19,705 nucleotides of DNA from Chloroflexota bacterium (GTDB taxonomy: Bacteria; Chloroflexota; Dehalococcoidia; SHYB01; JACPQI01): the NCBI GenBank assembly GCA_016190545.1, contig JACPQI010000199.1, positions 1 to 19,705 on the forward strand. Reading direction: 5' to 3'. The number at the start of each line of letters is the position of its first letter. Within the stretch, counting starts at the first letter, position 1. Positions 1-7,976 of this stretch are shown piece by piece. Position numbers and translations under genes: made by a program. The notes below the pieces were generated by a model. That model made no database searches and was not told where the DNA came from. It saw only the letters and a list, made by a program, of their open reading frames with translations.

Positions 1-1
1 G

Positions 2-781
2 GTCTACGGGACGACGGACCCCGGCCATCCGGGCGTGGCTGCGCTGCAGGCGCAGCCGGCCGGGGCACTGGTGGGAGGGCCGGTCCGGGCGCTGCCCCGG
101 CCACACGCCGCCATCTACGACGCGTACTACCTCTCCCCGCGCGAGCTGCGCGCCCGCTTCACCGAACGTGGCTGGCGGACGGTCGTCGGGTTCCAGACCC
201 GCAATCCGGTGCACCGGGCCCACGAGTACATCCAGAAGACCGCCTTGGAGACTGTGGACGGTCTCCTGTTGCATCCACTGGTGGGCGAGACCAAATCGGA
301 TGACATCCCTGCCGATGTGCGGATGCGCTGCTACGAGACGCTGCTTGCCGGCTATTACCCCAAGGACCGGGTCCTGCTGGCCGCCCTCCCGGCGCCCATG
401 CGCTACGCCGGCCCCCGCGAGGCCATACACCACGCCGTGGTCCGCAAGAACTATGGCTGCACCCACTTCATCGTCGGGCGGGACCATGCCGGCGTCGGCG
501 CCTTCTACGGAACGTACGACGCCCAGATCGTCTTCCGCGAGATTCCTCCAGACGACCTGGGCATTCAGCCGCTCTTCTTTGAGAACAGCTTCTTCTGCAA
601 GACCTGCGGTGCTATGGCCTCCACTAAGACCTGCCCCCACCCGGCAGCCGACCGCCTCTCCCTGAGCGGGACCGCGGTCCGCGGCTTGCTCCGCAACGGG
701 CAAGTCCCGCCCCCGGAGTTCACCCGGCCGGAGGTTGCCAAGGTTCTGATGGAGCACGCCCGAAGCGAGGTCAAGGTCTAG
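2..781 (+). CDS. sat: Sulfate adenylyltransferase (ATP sulfurylase), C-terminal part
   Basis: This is the 3' part of a gene that enters from the left edge; the frame is open from base 2 with no start codon needed. ATP sulfurylase joins sulfate and ATP to give adenosine 5'-phosphosulfate and pyrophosphate, or runs in reverse in sulfur oxidisers. The family signature [11 protein letters not shown] (nucleotide-binding motif) and the later GRDHAGVG motif are both present. A four-cysteine patch ([15 protein letters not shown]) near the end matches the zinc-binding type of bacterial and archaeal Sat. The C-terminal segment ends soon after [14 protein letters not shown], so no APS-kinase domain is fused. 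The next gene, tatA, starts 65 bases on, after a putative promoter, and is probably unrelated. The identification is secure; whether the enzyme is assimilatory or dissimilatory cannot be told here. Confidence 0.95.
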   Translation, partial: VYGTTDPGHPGVAALQAQPAGALVGGPVRALPRPHAAIYDAYYLSPRELRARFTERGWRTVVGFQTRNPVHRAHEYIQKTALETVDGLLLHPLVGETKSDDIPADVRMRCYETLLAGYYPKDRVLLAALPAPMRYAGPREAIHHAVVRKNYGCTHFIVGRDHAGVGAFYGTYDAQIVFREIPPDDLGIQPLFFENSFFCKTCGAMASTKTCPHPAADRLSLSGTAVRGLLRNGQVPPPEFTRPEVAKVLMEHARSEVKV

Positions 782-818
782 CTTTCCCGCCTCCCATCGA
801 CCTCGGTGCCGGACGCGG

Positions 819-824
819 TATAAT
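819..824 (+). promoter_or_regulatory. Putative -10 box upstream of tatA
   Basis: A perfect TATAAT lies 22 bases upstream of the tatA ATG, inside the short gap after sat. A -35 match at the right distance is poor (TCGACC near 797), so this is a weak inference. A transcript from here would have a leader of only about 15 bases, with the AGAAGAGG ribosome-binding site inside it. Confidence 0.35.
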
Positions 825-846
825 AAGAGGCGAGAAGAGGTGTAGC

Positions 847-1083
847 ATGTTCAAGAGCTTTGGGCCCTTCGAACTTATCATCGTCCTCCTCATCGTCCTG
901 CTCATCTTCGGCGGCGCCAAGTTGCCGACTCTTGGCAGGTCCTTGGGGCAAAGCATCTCCGAGTTCCGCAAGGGGATCAAGACTGGCGAGAGCGAGGAAA
1001 AGAAGGCCGCAACCAACGAGATGGCTGTTGCGCCCCCTCAGGGGAAGAATAACACCACCCCTAACCAGGACCCGCAACACTAA
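847..1083 (+). CDS. tatA: Sec-independent translocase subunit TatA
   Basis: This 78-residue protein has the TatA plan: one N-terminal membrane helix (about residues 8-22, ELIIVLLIVLLIFGG), a hinge with the conserved FGGAKLP motif, an amphipathic helix (LGRSLGQSISEFRKGIK) and a charged, probably disordered tail. TatA forms the size-adapting pore of the twin-arginine system, which exports folded proteins across the inner membrane together with TatC. The start is set by AGAAGAGG six bases before the ATG. It stands alone: tatC lies 5.7 kb away on the other strand beside a second TatA/B-type gene, so this genome has at least two TatA-family proteins. The phenylalanine and glycine at the hinge (FG) are typical of working TatA. 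Confidence 0.92.
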   Translation: MFKSFGPFELIIVLLIVLLIFGGAKLPTLGRSLGQSISEFRKGIKTGESEEKKAATNEMAVAPPQGKNNTTPNQDPQH

Positions 1084-1317
1084 AAGCCTGCTTCCCAGCT
1101 CGCCCCTTTCCGTGCCCGTCTCAAAGCGCATCCGTTCGTAGCGAGCGGGGCCGTGTGCACCTCCTCCGTCCACGCTTCCCTCGCCCCCTCTTGAAACCTG
1201 TCAGCGCGCCCACTCAACCTTGGTCCTCATTCCGACTGGTCGCTCACCTCATTGCCAGACTTGCAAGCTTACTCCAAGCCGAAGAGACTAGCTGGCGCTT
1301 TGTGCAATGTTCTCCTG
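1084..1317. other. Intergenic stretch without a recognisable gene
   Basis: Between tatA and the promoter of the substrate-binding protein gene there are about 230 bases without a credible coding frame. The short open frames here lack a ribosome-binding site and family resemblance. No clear terminator hairpin was seen after tatA. Confidence 0.5.
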
Positions 1318-1346
1318 TTGACAGCAAAACAAGACTGTGTTATATG
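1318..1346 (+). promoter_or_regulatory. Sigma-70-type promoter for the substrate-binding protein gene
   Basis: A perfect -35 TTGACA at 1318-1323 is followed by 17 bases and the -10-like TATATG at 1341-1346. Transcription would begin near 1353, leaving an untranslated leader of about 100 bases before the ATG at 1453. That leader contains TGTCTC and GAGACA segments that could pair, but no riboswitch class was recognised. Confidence 0.65.
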
Positions 1347-1452
1347 AGTGTGGGAACTGTCTCGTCTCGAACGCGGCGCGGTATCGTGTGAGACAAGCGC
1401 ACAGCGCTGCCGGGGTCGGGATCAAAGCCAGAACCTGCTAAGGGAGGACATT

Positions 1453-3117
1453 ATGCCCAACGGCAAACGGCCAACGCTTCTTAGTGTTCTTGGGTTGCTC
1501 ATTGCCTTGATTGCGTCAGCTTGTGGGGGTGGCGAGGCGACAACCCCTCAGCCTTCAGGAACCAGCGCTGTTCCTGCTCCCACGGCCACAAGGCCTGCGG
1601 CAACGGCGACGCCAAGAGCAAAGGTGCCAGGCGGCACCGCGACAGTTGCTCTGGCTGGGCTGCAAAGTGACTGGACCCCGTGGAACGTAGGCTCCAGCAA
1701 CCAGCAGCTTTATTCTGCGATGGCGGACAGCTTGCTTACCTGGAATGAGCAAACACTCGCCGTGGGGCCTGGACTCGCAGACCGTTGGGATATGGCCGCT
1801 GATGGCCTTCGATGGAGTTTTCACCTCCGCCCTGGCGTGAAGTTCCATGACGGGCAAGGTGAAGTTACATCCGCCGATGTGAAGTACCTGTTCGACAGGA
1901 TGGTGGATTCCGCGTCCCGGCACGGGTACGTAAAGCAGTTCCAAAACGCCATAGACCGCGTAGAGACCGTCGGCGGGTCAACAGTGGACGTGTACTTCAA
2001 GGCCTTGATGGTGGACTTCGGGTCGTGGATGTCCAACTACAAGTTCTTTTACGTAGTCCCCAAGGCCTACCATGAGAGCGTCGGCGACGCCGGATTCAAC
2101 AAGAAGCCGGTTGGGACGGGTCCTTATAGGTTTGTTGAGCATGCAACGGGCGACCGTGTGAAATACGAGGCGACTGCGGAAACCCTGGGCCCTCATTGGC
2201 GGGTAGGCATTCCCGACTACAAGACCATCGTCCTACGCCAGGTCAATGAGGATGTGACGCGGCTGGCCGGGCTTCGCACGGGGGAGATAGACGTTGGTCA
2301 AGTCCCGCTGTCCTTGCTCAGCCAGGTAACAGGCGCACAGGGAATTAACCTTCAGAAAGTCCCGGGCAGCTACGCCACGGTCATGGTCCTTGGCGGACAG
2401 TTCCCTCCTACCCACAAAGCATACGATCCAAAGACACGGTTCTTGGACCTTAGAATCCGCAAAGCCCTCAATCTAGCCGCGAACAGGGGCGAGTTGTTCC
2501 AGACGTTCTACAAGGGAGCAGCGCAACCGGCGACGTTGCCCTTCCTGATCCCTGGCTGGGACAGCTTGAAGCCGTACCCGTTTGACGCGGCCCAGGCTAA
2601 AACGCTGCTGCGGGAGGCTAACTATCCCAATGGCTTCGAGGTAACTGTCCAGTCCTTTGCGCGAGGACGGGCTGAAGTGCCGTCTGTTGTGGAGGGTCTC
2701 TGTCTCCAACTCGACCAGGTTGGAGTCCGGTGCAAGATCAATCCCACCGACTACGATACGTGGCGACCGAACTGGCCGGCGTTCAAGGGCGCTGACATGA
2801 TGTGGCCGTTCAGTTGGGGCTTCGAGCCTGATTATGAAGGCACGCTGGCCATTACCTTCGGCCACAAGATGGCGTTCCCGTGGGCTTGGGACCAGAAGGT
2901 CGCTGACTTGCTCAACACGCTCGTTGGAGTCGCTGACCCCCAGAAGCGCAAGGCCATCTACAACGACGTCGCCAAGGCCATGTATGAGGCTTACACTGTC
3001 ATACCGCTCGGGCTGGTTGACGACCTCTGGGCGACCAACGCGAAAACGATTGCCAAGGACTGGCGACCGACCAACATGCAAGAGCGCGTTGGCTGGGAAA
3101 CGATCCGCAAACCGTAA
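1453..3117 (+). CDS. ABC transporter substrate-binding lipoprotein, family 5 (peptide/nickel/opine type)
   Basis: This 554-residue protein is an extracytoplasmic solute-binding protein of the DppA/OppA family (SBP_bac_5). It has a lipoprotein signal: a basic start, a hydrophobic core and a lipobox IASAC with the lipidated cysteine at residue 24, followed by a Thr/Pro/Ala-rich linker to about residue 55. The family signature appears around the LRPGVKFHDG segment and continues into TSADVKYLFDRM; GTGPYRFVE comes later. The start at 1453 is chosen because AGGGAGG lies five bases before it and the lipobox is then correctly placed; a longer frame from 1348 would put the signal peptide internally. 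No permease or ATPase genes follow. The next genes are catabolic, so it may deliver their substrate through a transporter encoded elsewhere. The ligand is unknown. Confidence 0.9.
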   Translation: MPNGKRPTLLSVLGLLIALIASACGGGEATTPQPSGTSAVPAPTATRPAATATPRAKVPGGTATVALAGLQSDWTPWNVGSSNQQLYSAMADSLLTWNEQTLAVGPGLADRWDMAADGLRWSFHLRPGVKFHDGQGEVTSADVKYLFDRMVDSASRHGYVKQFQNAIDRVETVGGSTVDVYFKALMVDFGSWMSNYKFFYVVPKAYHESVGDAGFNKKPVGTGPYRFVEHATGDRVKYEATAETLGPHWRVGIPDYKTIVLRQVNEDVTRLAGLRTGEIDVGQVPLSLLSQVTGAQGINLQKVPGSYATVMVLGGQFPPTHKAYDPKTRFLDLRIRKALNLAANRGELFQTFYKGAAQPATLPFLIPGWDSLKPYPFDAAQAKTLLREANYPNGFEVTVQSFARGRAEVPSVVEGLCLQLDQVGVRCKINPTDYDTWRPNWPAFKGADMMWPFSWGFEPDYEGTLAITFGHKMAFPWAWDQKVADLLNTLVGVADPQKRKAIYNDVAKAMYEAYTVIPLGLVDDLWATNAKTIAKDWRPTNMQERVGWETIRKP

Positions 3118-3126
3118 CTCCCTGCT

Positions 3127-3173
3127 CGTTGGGAGAGCGAGACCAGTGGGCTTCAGGTCTCGCCCTCCCAACG
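3127..3173 (+). terminator. Long hairpin after the substrate-binding protein gene
   Basis: An 18-base stem (arms 3127-3144 and 3156-3173, one A/C mismatch) encloses an 11-base loop, starting nine bases after the stop codon. There is no T-run after it, so it is either a factor-assisted terminator, an RNA-stabilising 3' structure that lowers expression of the downstream genes relative to the binding protein, or both. Such hairpins after a binding-protein gene are a common way of giving it a higher dose than its operon partners. Confidence 0.6.
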
Positions 3174-3271
3174 GCAAAGCCGCCCCCAGATCCAGCGTGC
3201 CCCCGTAGCTCCAGCCCGAGGTGCGCCTGTGTTCCAAAGGAGCCGGATATTCTTGCGAGGAGTGATGCACA

Positions 3272-4027
3272 ATGGCGGACCAAGGCGTTCAGGACAAAGT
3301 GACCATCATTACAGGTGGAGGGAGCGGCATCGGCCGTGCCACGGCGCTGGCGTTCGCCCGGGAGGGCGCCAAGGTCGTTATCGCAGGAAGGACGCTATCG
3401 AAGCTGGAATCAGTGGCCAAGGAGATTCAGGCGTTTGGAAAACACCCTGCGCTCGTTGCGCAGGGTGATGTCGGCCATGAGCAGCCCGTCAAGGATATGG
3501 TCAAGAAGACGGTTGACGCCTATGGCCGCGTGGACATCCTCGTAAACAACGCCGGCGACGAGGCGTTCGGCTTCGTAAAGGATATGACGGAGGAGAAGTG
3601 GGACTCGCGGGAGCGCGTGAACCTGCGCTCTTATTTCTTGTGTTCCAAATGGGTCCTTCACTTGGGCGGGATGATGGAGCGCAAAGAGGGGCTGATCGTC
3701 AATACGGCTTCAACCAATGTCCGGGGGATGAGCTATCCAGGGTGGTCGGCCCATGTGGCATTCAAATACGGCGCCCTTGGCTTCACGGATTCCCTGCGCA
3801 AAGAGCTGGCGCCGTATAACATCAAGGTCACGCTGCTGTGTCCCGGCCAGGTCAGGACCCCGCTGGCCCAGAGTCCCTTCGTGTGGGGCGAGGTGAAACG
3901 TGTGCACCCCGACCCTCGCTATATCGAACCTGAGGATGTGGCGGAACTCACGTTGTTCATCGCAAAGCAACCGGCCAGGGCATGCGTTGGCGAGGCCCAT
4001 GTCTATGGCACGGGGAGAACGAACTAG
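3272..4027 (+). CDS. SDR-family oxidoreductase with a His in place of the catalytic Tyr
   Basis: This 251-residue protein is a classical short-chain dehydrogenase/reductase. It shows the cofactor-binding TGGGSGIG motif (residues 14-21), an Arg at the end of the second strand (AGR, suggesting NADP preference), NNAG at 92-95, the conserved Asn at 117, and PGQVRTP after the active site. Where the family has YxxxK, this protein reads HVAFK: the general-acid Tyr is His161, while Lys165 is kept, and Ser147 is near the expected serine position. It may still reduce a keto group with altered chemistry, or act on an unusual substrate. GAGGAG lies upstream of the ATG. It follows the substrate-binding protein gene and precedes the CapA-like gene by 27 bases, so the two are probably co-transcribed. 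Confidence 0.88.
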   Translation: MADQGVQDKVTIITGGGSGIGRATALAFAREGAKVVIAGRTLSKLESVAKEIQAFGKHPALVAQGDVGHEQPVKDMVKKTVDAYGRVDILVNNAGDEAFGFVKDMTEEKWDSRERVNLRSYFLCSKWVLHLGGMMERKEGLIVNTASTNVRGMSYPGWSAHVAFKYGALGFTDSLRKELAPYNIKVTLLCPGQVRTPLAQSPFVWGEVKRVHPDPRYIEPEDVAELTLFIAKQPARACVGEAHVYGTGRTN

Positions 4028-4054
4028 AAGACCCGATACGGAAGGACGGAGAGT

Positions 4055-5194
4055 ATGGCCGCAAAAGCGAATGGTGGGCAGCTTACTTTGTGCGCTGTCG
4101 GTGACGTTCTGCTCGACCGTGAAAAGCCGGCTTCCGCGTTTGCTCAGGTCAAGGAGGTCTTCCGTCAAGCGGACATTCTCTTCGGTAACTGTGAAGGGGT
4201 CTACACAGAGACCAAGGCGAGGAACCCCATAGCCTGGGGCGCCCTCAGTATGCACCCGCGGAACATGGAAGGGGTAGCTGCGGCTGGCTTTCACGTCATG
4301 TCCTTCGCCAATAACCATAACCTAGACAAAGGGTATGAAGGGTTCTTTGATACACTAGCCCTGCTTCGTAAGCACGGCATCGCATCGGTGGGAGCGGGCA
4401 AGAGCATTGCGGAGGCCCGTGCCCCGGTCATTGTCAAGCGCGGCAAAACGCGCGTCGCCTTCCTGGCATATGCGTCAGTATTCATGCCTGGGTACGAAGC
4501 CGGCCCCACGAAACCCGGCCTCGCTCCCGTGCGAGCCCACACGTTCTATCATCAGGTGGAACTGGGCAACCCCGCTACACACCCCGAAATACTGTCTTTT
4601 GCCTATCCCAAAGACCTGGCCGCGATGAAGGAGGACATTCGCAAAACGCGGGGCCAGGCGGACATTGTGGTGGCGAGCTACCATTGGGGTATTCACAATG
4701 AGCCCGCGGTCATCGCTGACTACGAGAAGGAGATAGGCAGGGCGGCGGTAGACGCGGGGGCAGACCTCGTCCTGGGCCATCATCAGCACATCCTGAAAGG
4801 GATTGAGGTTTATAAAGGGAAAGTGATTTTCTATGGCATGGGCAACTTCATCTTTGACCTGCGGATTGAGGAAGTGGTGTCAAAAGCCGTCCTGAAGATC
4901 ATGCGGCAGCAGTATGGCCCCTATGCGGTCGGCCCCCGAGCGGGCTACCCTGCCTATCCGTTCCATCCAGACGCACGCTGGACCATGATCGTCAAATGCC
5001 AGATCAAAGCCAACCGTATTCAAGAAGTCTCATTCATTCCCTGTCTTATCAACCGACAGGGGCAGCCCGTTCCCGTGGCGCCGGGCGGCCAGGCATTCGA
5101 CAAGGCCCTCCGATACGTGAAGTCCGTGACCAGAAAGGCTGGATTCGACACCGGATTCGCAGTCACCGGCCCTGCCGTGAACGTGATAGCGTAA
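4055..5194 (+). CDS. CapA-like metallophosphoesterase
   Basis: This 379-residue protein belongs to the CapA/PGA-synthesis family, which has a calcineurin-like metallophosphoesterase fold. Metal-ligand motifs occur in order: AVGDVLLDR near the N-terminus, FGNCEG, FANNHNLDKG, SYHWG, GHHQHILKGIEVY and YGMGNFIFD. CapA is known from poly-gamma-glutamate capsule synthesis, but no capB or capC is nearby, and many CapA relatives are of unknown substrate. No signal peptide or N-terminal membrane anchor is visible, unlike the capsule protein, which suggests a cytoplasmic enzyme. GGACGGAG just before the ATG serves as ribosome-binding site. The setting between an SDR and an MmgE/PrpD protein points to a catabolic or detoxifying role rather than capsule synthesis; that is inference. 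Confidence 0.88.
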   Translation: MAAKANGGQLTLCAVGDVLLDREKPASAFAQVKEVFRQADILFGNCEGVYTETKARNPIAWGALSMHPRNMEGVAAAGFHVMSFANNHNLDKGYEGFFDTLALLRKHGIASVGAGKSIAEARAPVIVKRGKTRVAFLAYASVFMPGYEAGPTKPGLAPVRAHTFYHQVELGNPATHPEILSFAYPKDLAAMKEDIRKTRGQADIVVASYHWGIHNEPAVIADYEKEIGRAAVDAGADLVLGHHQHILKGIEVYKGKVIFYGMGNFIFDLRIEEVVSKAVLKIMRQQYGPYAVGPRAGYPAYPFHPDARWTMIVKCQIKANRIQEVSFIPCLINRQGQPVPVAPGGQAFDKALRYVKSVTRKAGFDTGFAVTGPAVNVIA

Positions 5195-5314
5195 CCACCG
5201 GATGCGGACGAGAGCCGCGTGACGGATCCAGCCCTCACACATGGCGATACCCTGCCGCTAGATCCGAGACTGCTGTTGCCACCCAACGTATGCCGTCGGT
5301 AACTGGAGAGAGCC

Positions 5315-6742
5315 ATGACAAAGTCGGTAACAGATGCGTTGGTCGGTTTTTCCCTGGACACGAAGTATCAAGACATTCCCCCGCAGGTCGTTCACGCCAC
5401 GAAACGCGTCATGTTGGACACCATCGGTTGCACCGTCGCCGGTTTTTCTACAGAGATTGGGCAGCGCCTTGCCCACCTGAAAAAAACCCAGGGAGGACGC
5501 CCCGAGTCGACCCTTATGGTGGGCGGTGAGCGGCTGCCCTGCGCCAGCGTGTCCTACGTCCACACTCAATTGTCCAACTCAATGGATGCCGACGAGACCA
5601 TCCTACATACCTCCCACTTTGCCAATTGCGTCCTGATGCCGAGCTTGGCCGTTGCCGAACGCACCGGTGCGTCGGGGAAGGAAGTGCTCGCTGCTGTTGC
5701 CCTGGGATTTGACGTCGCGGCACGGATTGGCCTTGCGATGCCTGTGTACAGTATCTCGGAGGGAGACGTCGTTGGGTTCGTGCCGGTGCGGGGATTTAGC
5801 TGGGCGGCCTTTGGGACCACTGCGGCAGTCGGCAGACTCCTTCATCTCACGCGGCAACAACTCGCACACGCTTTTGGCATCGCCTACCAAAGCACGCCGT
5901 TGCAGTGCCCGTGGGTCTTTCCGCCCGGCGTTGAACGTCCGATGTCCAAGTACACCATGTACGGCCCCATCGCGGAGGCCGGGGTCAACGCCGCCTTGCT
6001 GGCAGGGCAAGGCTTTACTGGAGACTACCGGATACTAGACCCCGATCATGAGTTCTGGAAAGGCATGGGCGCCCTGACCTTTGACTGGGATTTCGTGTTG
6101 CGGGCCTTGCGCCAGCGCTGGTTCATCACTGAAACGTCGTTCAAGACCTATCCAGTGGGCCGGCAAGCCAACATCCCTATAGACCTTTTTTACAAAATCG
6201 TCCACGAACACGGTCTTACCGCTGGGGAGATTGAGCAAGTGATTGTTCGGGTGCCGCCGAGCGCTCTGATTAGACACATCAACCAGCGCAGCAAGACCGT
6301 TTCGCAGGTGGATGCGGCGTTTAATCTCCCGTACGCCCTTTCGATGGCCGCCGCTGGGGTCCCTCCGGGCCCGCAATGGCACCATCGCGAAAACCTGACC
6401 AATGCGAAGTGTATCGCCTTCATGGACAAGGTGCGCGGCGAGGAAGTGCCGGAATGGTTTGCCGTGATTGTCCAGCAGCTTAAGGCTGAAGGGTTCTACC
6501 GGCGCGTCCCGACTGAAGTCGAGATCCGGGCTCGTGGGAAGCGTTTCACCGCTTACGCCGAGTACGCCCAGGGCGACCCCTGGACACCCGAAACGACGCT
6601 GAGCGATGACCAGTTGCAGGCCAAGTTCCGTGAGTTCACAAGGGGCCTTCTCACACCAGAGAAGGCGGAGAAATCAATGCGGGCAATCTTTGAGCTCGAG
6701 AGCGCTTCGTCGGTGGGCGGTCTGATAGCGAACCTGCATTGA
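5315..6742 (+). CDS. MmgE/PrpD family protein
   Basis: This 475-residue protein matches the MmgE/PrpD fold (2-methylcitrate dehydratase, cis-aconitate decarboxylase and iminodisuccinate epimerase relatives). Diagnostic stretches are KRVMLDTIGCTVAG at the N-terminus, NSMDADETILHTSHFAN near residue 90, SGKEVLAAVALGFDVAARIG after it, the RQQLAHAFGIA segment, and KTYPVGRQAN in the second half. Length fits the family. GGAGAG seven bases or so before the ATG sets the start. It is the last gene of the plus-strand run with the binding protein, SDR and CapA-like genes, 120 bases after the latter, and converges on tatC with about 60 bases between. The exact substrate, probably a hydroxylated di- or tricarboxylate, cannot be read from sequence. 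Confidence 0.9.
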   Translation: MTKSVTDALVGFSLDTKYQDIPPQVVHATKRVMLDTIGCTVAGFSTEIGQRLAHLKKTQGGRPESTLMVGGERLPCASVSYVHTQLSNSMDADETILHTSHFANCVLMPSLAVAERTGASGKEVLAAVALGFDVAARIGLAMPVYSISEGDVVGFVPVRGFSWAAFGTTAAVGRLLHLTRQQLAHAFGIAYQSTPLQCPWVFPPGVERPMSKYTMYGPIAEAGVNAALLAGQGFTGDYRILDPDHEFWKGMGALTFDWDFVLRALRQRWFITETSFKTYPVGRQANIPIDLFYKIVHEHGLTAGEIEQVIVRVPPSALIRHINQRSKTVSQVDAAFNLPYALSMAAAGVPPGPQWHHRENLTNAKCIAFMDKVRGEEVPEWFAVIVQQLKAEGFYRRVPTEVEIRARGKRFTAYAEYAQGDPWTPETTLSDDQLQAKFREFTRGLLTPEKAEKSMRAIFELESASSVGGLIANLH

Positions 6743-6801
6743 GGAATCTCCTTGCGCTGGGGAAGGCGTCTGCCGGTACCAGGTTCTATGCCTCACATCT
6801 G

Positions 6802-7569
6802 CTAATGGGCCACTTCCCCTTGAGGCTGTGGCGCCTCGCGCTGGCCCCGACGCCGCTGGAAGCTGGCGATCCTAGCCAGCCAGATGCTGAGCTCGTAGAG
6901 CACGATGATCGGCACCGCCACCAACGTTTGGTTGATGGGGTCTGGCGTGGGCGTGATGACGGCGCCGAGAAGGAAGGCGCCAAGGATAGCCCACCTGCGA
7001 AAACCGCTCAGCATCCGGGCATTCACGATGCCGATGCGGGCCAGGAAGTAGATCACGACGGGCGCTTCAAAAATTACGCCTATCCAGAACAACAGCATAG
7101 TGACCATGGTGACGTAGCTATTGATGTTCGGGCGTATCTCCGCAATGTCACTCCCAAAGGTGAAGAGGAAGTTCAACGCCGGAGGCAGCATCACAAAGTA
7201 ACCAAACGTCACCCCGCCGGCGAACGCGAGCAGCGCTGCGGGCAGCAGAGAATACACGTACCGCTTCTCCGTGGGCTTGAGGCCGGGCGCCAGGAACCGC
7301 ACCAGTTGGAACACCACCATAGGCATGGCAAGAATAAGCCCCGATGCAAAAGACACCTTCATGTAAGGGCCGATGACTCCCGTAGAGTCGGTAGAGAGAA
7401 AGAGCAGCGAGTCCGGTGCAGGTCCTTTGAGAATAGGGAACAGCCAGCGCTCGGCTATGATGAACGAGAAAGTGATGGTCGCCGCCAATGTCAAAACGCA
7501 GATGAAAAGTCGCCGGCGCAGCTCCTGTATGTGCTGCAAAAACGGCATGCCCCGTGACGACACAGACAC
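6802..7569 (-). CDS. tatC: Sec-independent translocase subunit TatC
   Basis: This 255-residue membrane protein is TatC, the signal-peptide receptor of the twin-arginine exporter. It shows the N-terminal HIQELRRRL motif, six hydrophobic helices, the LAPGLKPTEKRYV segment after the second helix, FGYFVMLPPALNF in the third, and the GAVITPTPDPINQ motif late in the protein. The start is a GTG at 7569: AGGGAGT overlaps the stop codon of the upstream gene and sits correctly for it; an ATG seven codons further in is the alternative. It overlaps nothing but follows the TatA/B-type gene by seven bases, a coupled pair. A long opposite-strand frame covering this gene is a shadow. Confidence 0.95.
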   Translation of the reverse strand: MSVSSRGMPFLQHIQELRRRLFICVLTLAATITFSFIIAERWLFPILKGPAPDSLLFLSTDSTGVIGPYMKVSFASGLILAMPMVVFQLVRFLAPGLKPTEKRYVYSLLPAALLAFAGGVTFGYFVMLPPALNFLFTFGSDIAEIRPNINSYVTMVTMLLFWIGVIFEAPVVIYFLARIGIVNARMLSGFRRWAILGAFLLGAVITPTPDPINQTLVAVPIIVLYELSIWLARIASFQRRRGQREAPQPQGEVAH

Positions 7570-7576
7570 AGACTCC

Positions 7577-7879
7577 CTAGTGGCTCATGCTGGCGGGCGG
7601 CTCGCTTTCGCCTCCAGCGCTGGCGCGCTCTGGGCGCTGGCGGGAGGGCTCAGGCCCAGGCTCCGGAGTATCAAGATTCAAGTCTGACGATATGTCTAGC
7701 TCCCGCAAGTCCACTTGTTGCTTGAGCGCTTGCTGCGCCTCCTGGGCCTGCCGCTTGACTTCACCTATCGTCTTTCCCATGGTCCTGGCCGCGCCGCCAA
7801 GCTTGTCAGGCCCAAAAATGATCAATGCCACCACCAGGAGCATAAGGAGCTCAAGCCCACCAATGCCAAAGAACTCCAT
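7577..7879 (-). CDS. TatA/TatB-type translocase subunit
   Basis: This 100-residue protein has a single N-terminal helix (residues about 4-22), the GPDKL hinge motif, an amphipathic helix (LGGAARTMGKTIGEVKRQ), a glutamine-rich coiled segment and a Pro/Glu-rich tail. A Glu within the membrane helix (GLELL) and GP at the hinge are more TatB-like than the FGG hinge of the other copy at 847, although in Chloroflexota one protein may serve both roles. It lies directly upstream of tatC and is translationally linked to it. An AGGAT-type ribosome-binding site precedes the ATG. The choice between TatA and TatB is left open. Confidence 0.88.
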   Translation of the reverse strand: MEFFGIGGLELLMLLVVALIIFGPDKLGGAARTMGKTIGEVKRQAQEAQQALKQQVDLRELDISSDLNLDTPEPGPEPSRQRPERASAGGESEPPASMSH

Positions 7880-7976
7880 ATCCTATCCCTCAGGGCACCT
7901 ATGAAGCATCCCTGTCCATCATACACCTGATAGGCCTGTAGTTGGGTCAACGGAGGGCTGTGAAGCTGCCGGAGCG

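Noticed and set aside
1348..1452. N-terminal extension of the substrate-binding protein from an ATG at 1348
   Set aside because: It would bury the lipoprotein signal peptide and overlap the transcription start region; the ATG at 1453 has the ribosome-binding site.
6739..7557. A 272-codon plus-strand frame opposite tatC
   Set aside because: Its composition (rich in Arg, His, Gln and Glu) is that of a complement of membrane-protein codons; TatC is unmistakable on the other strand.
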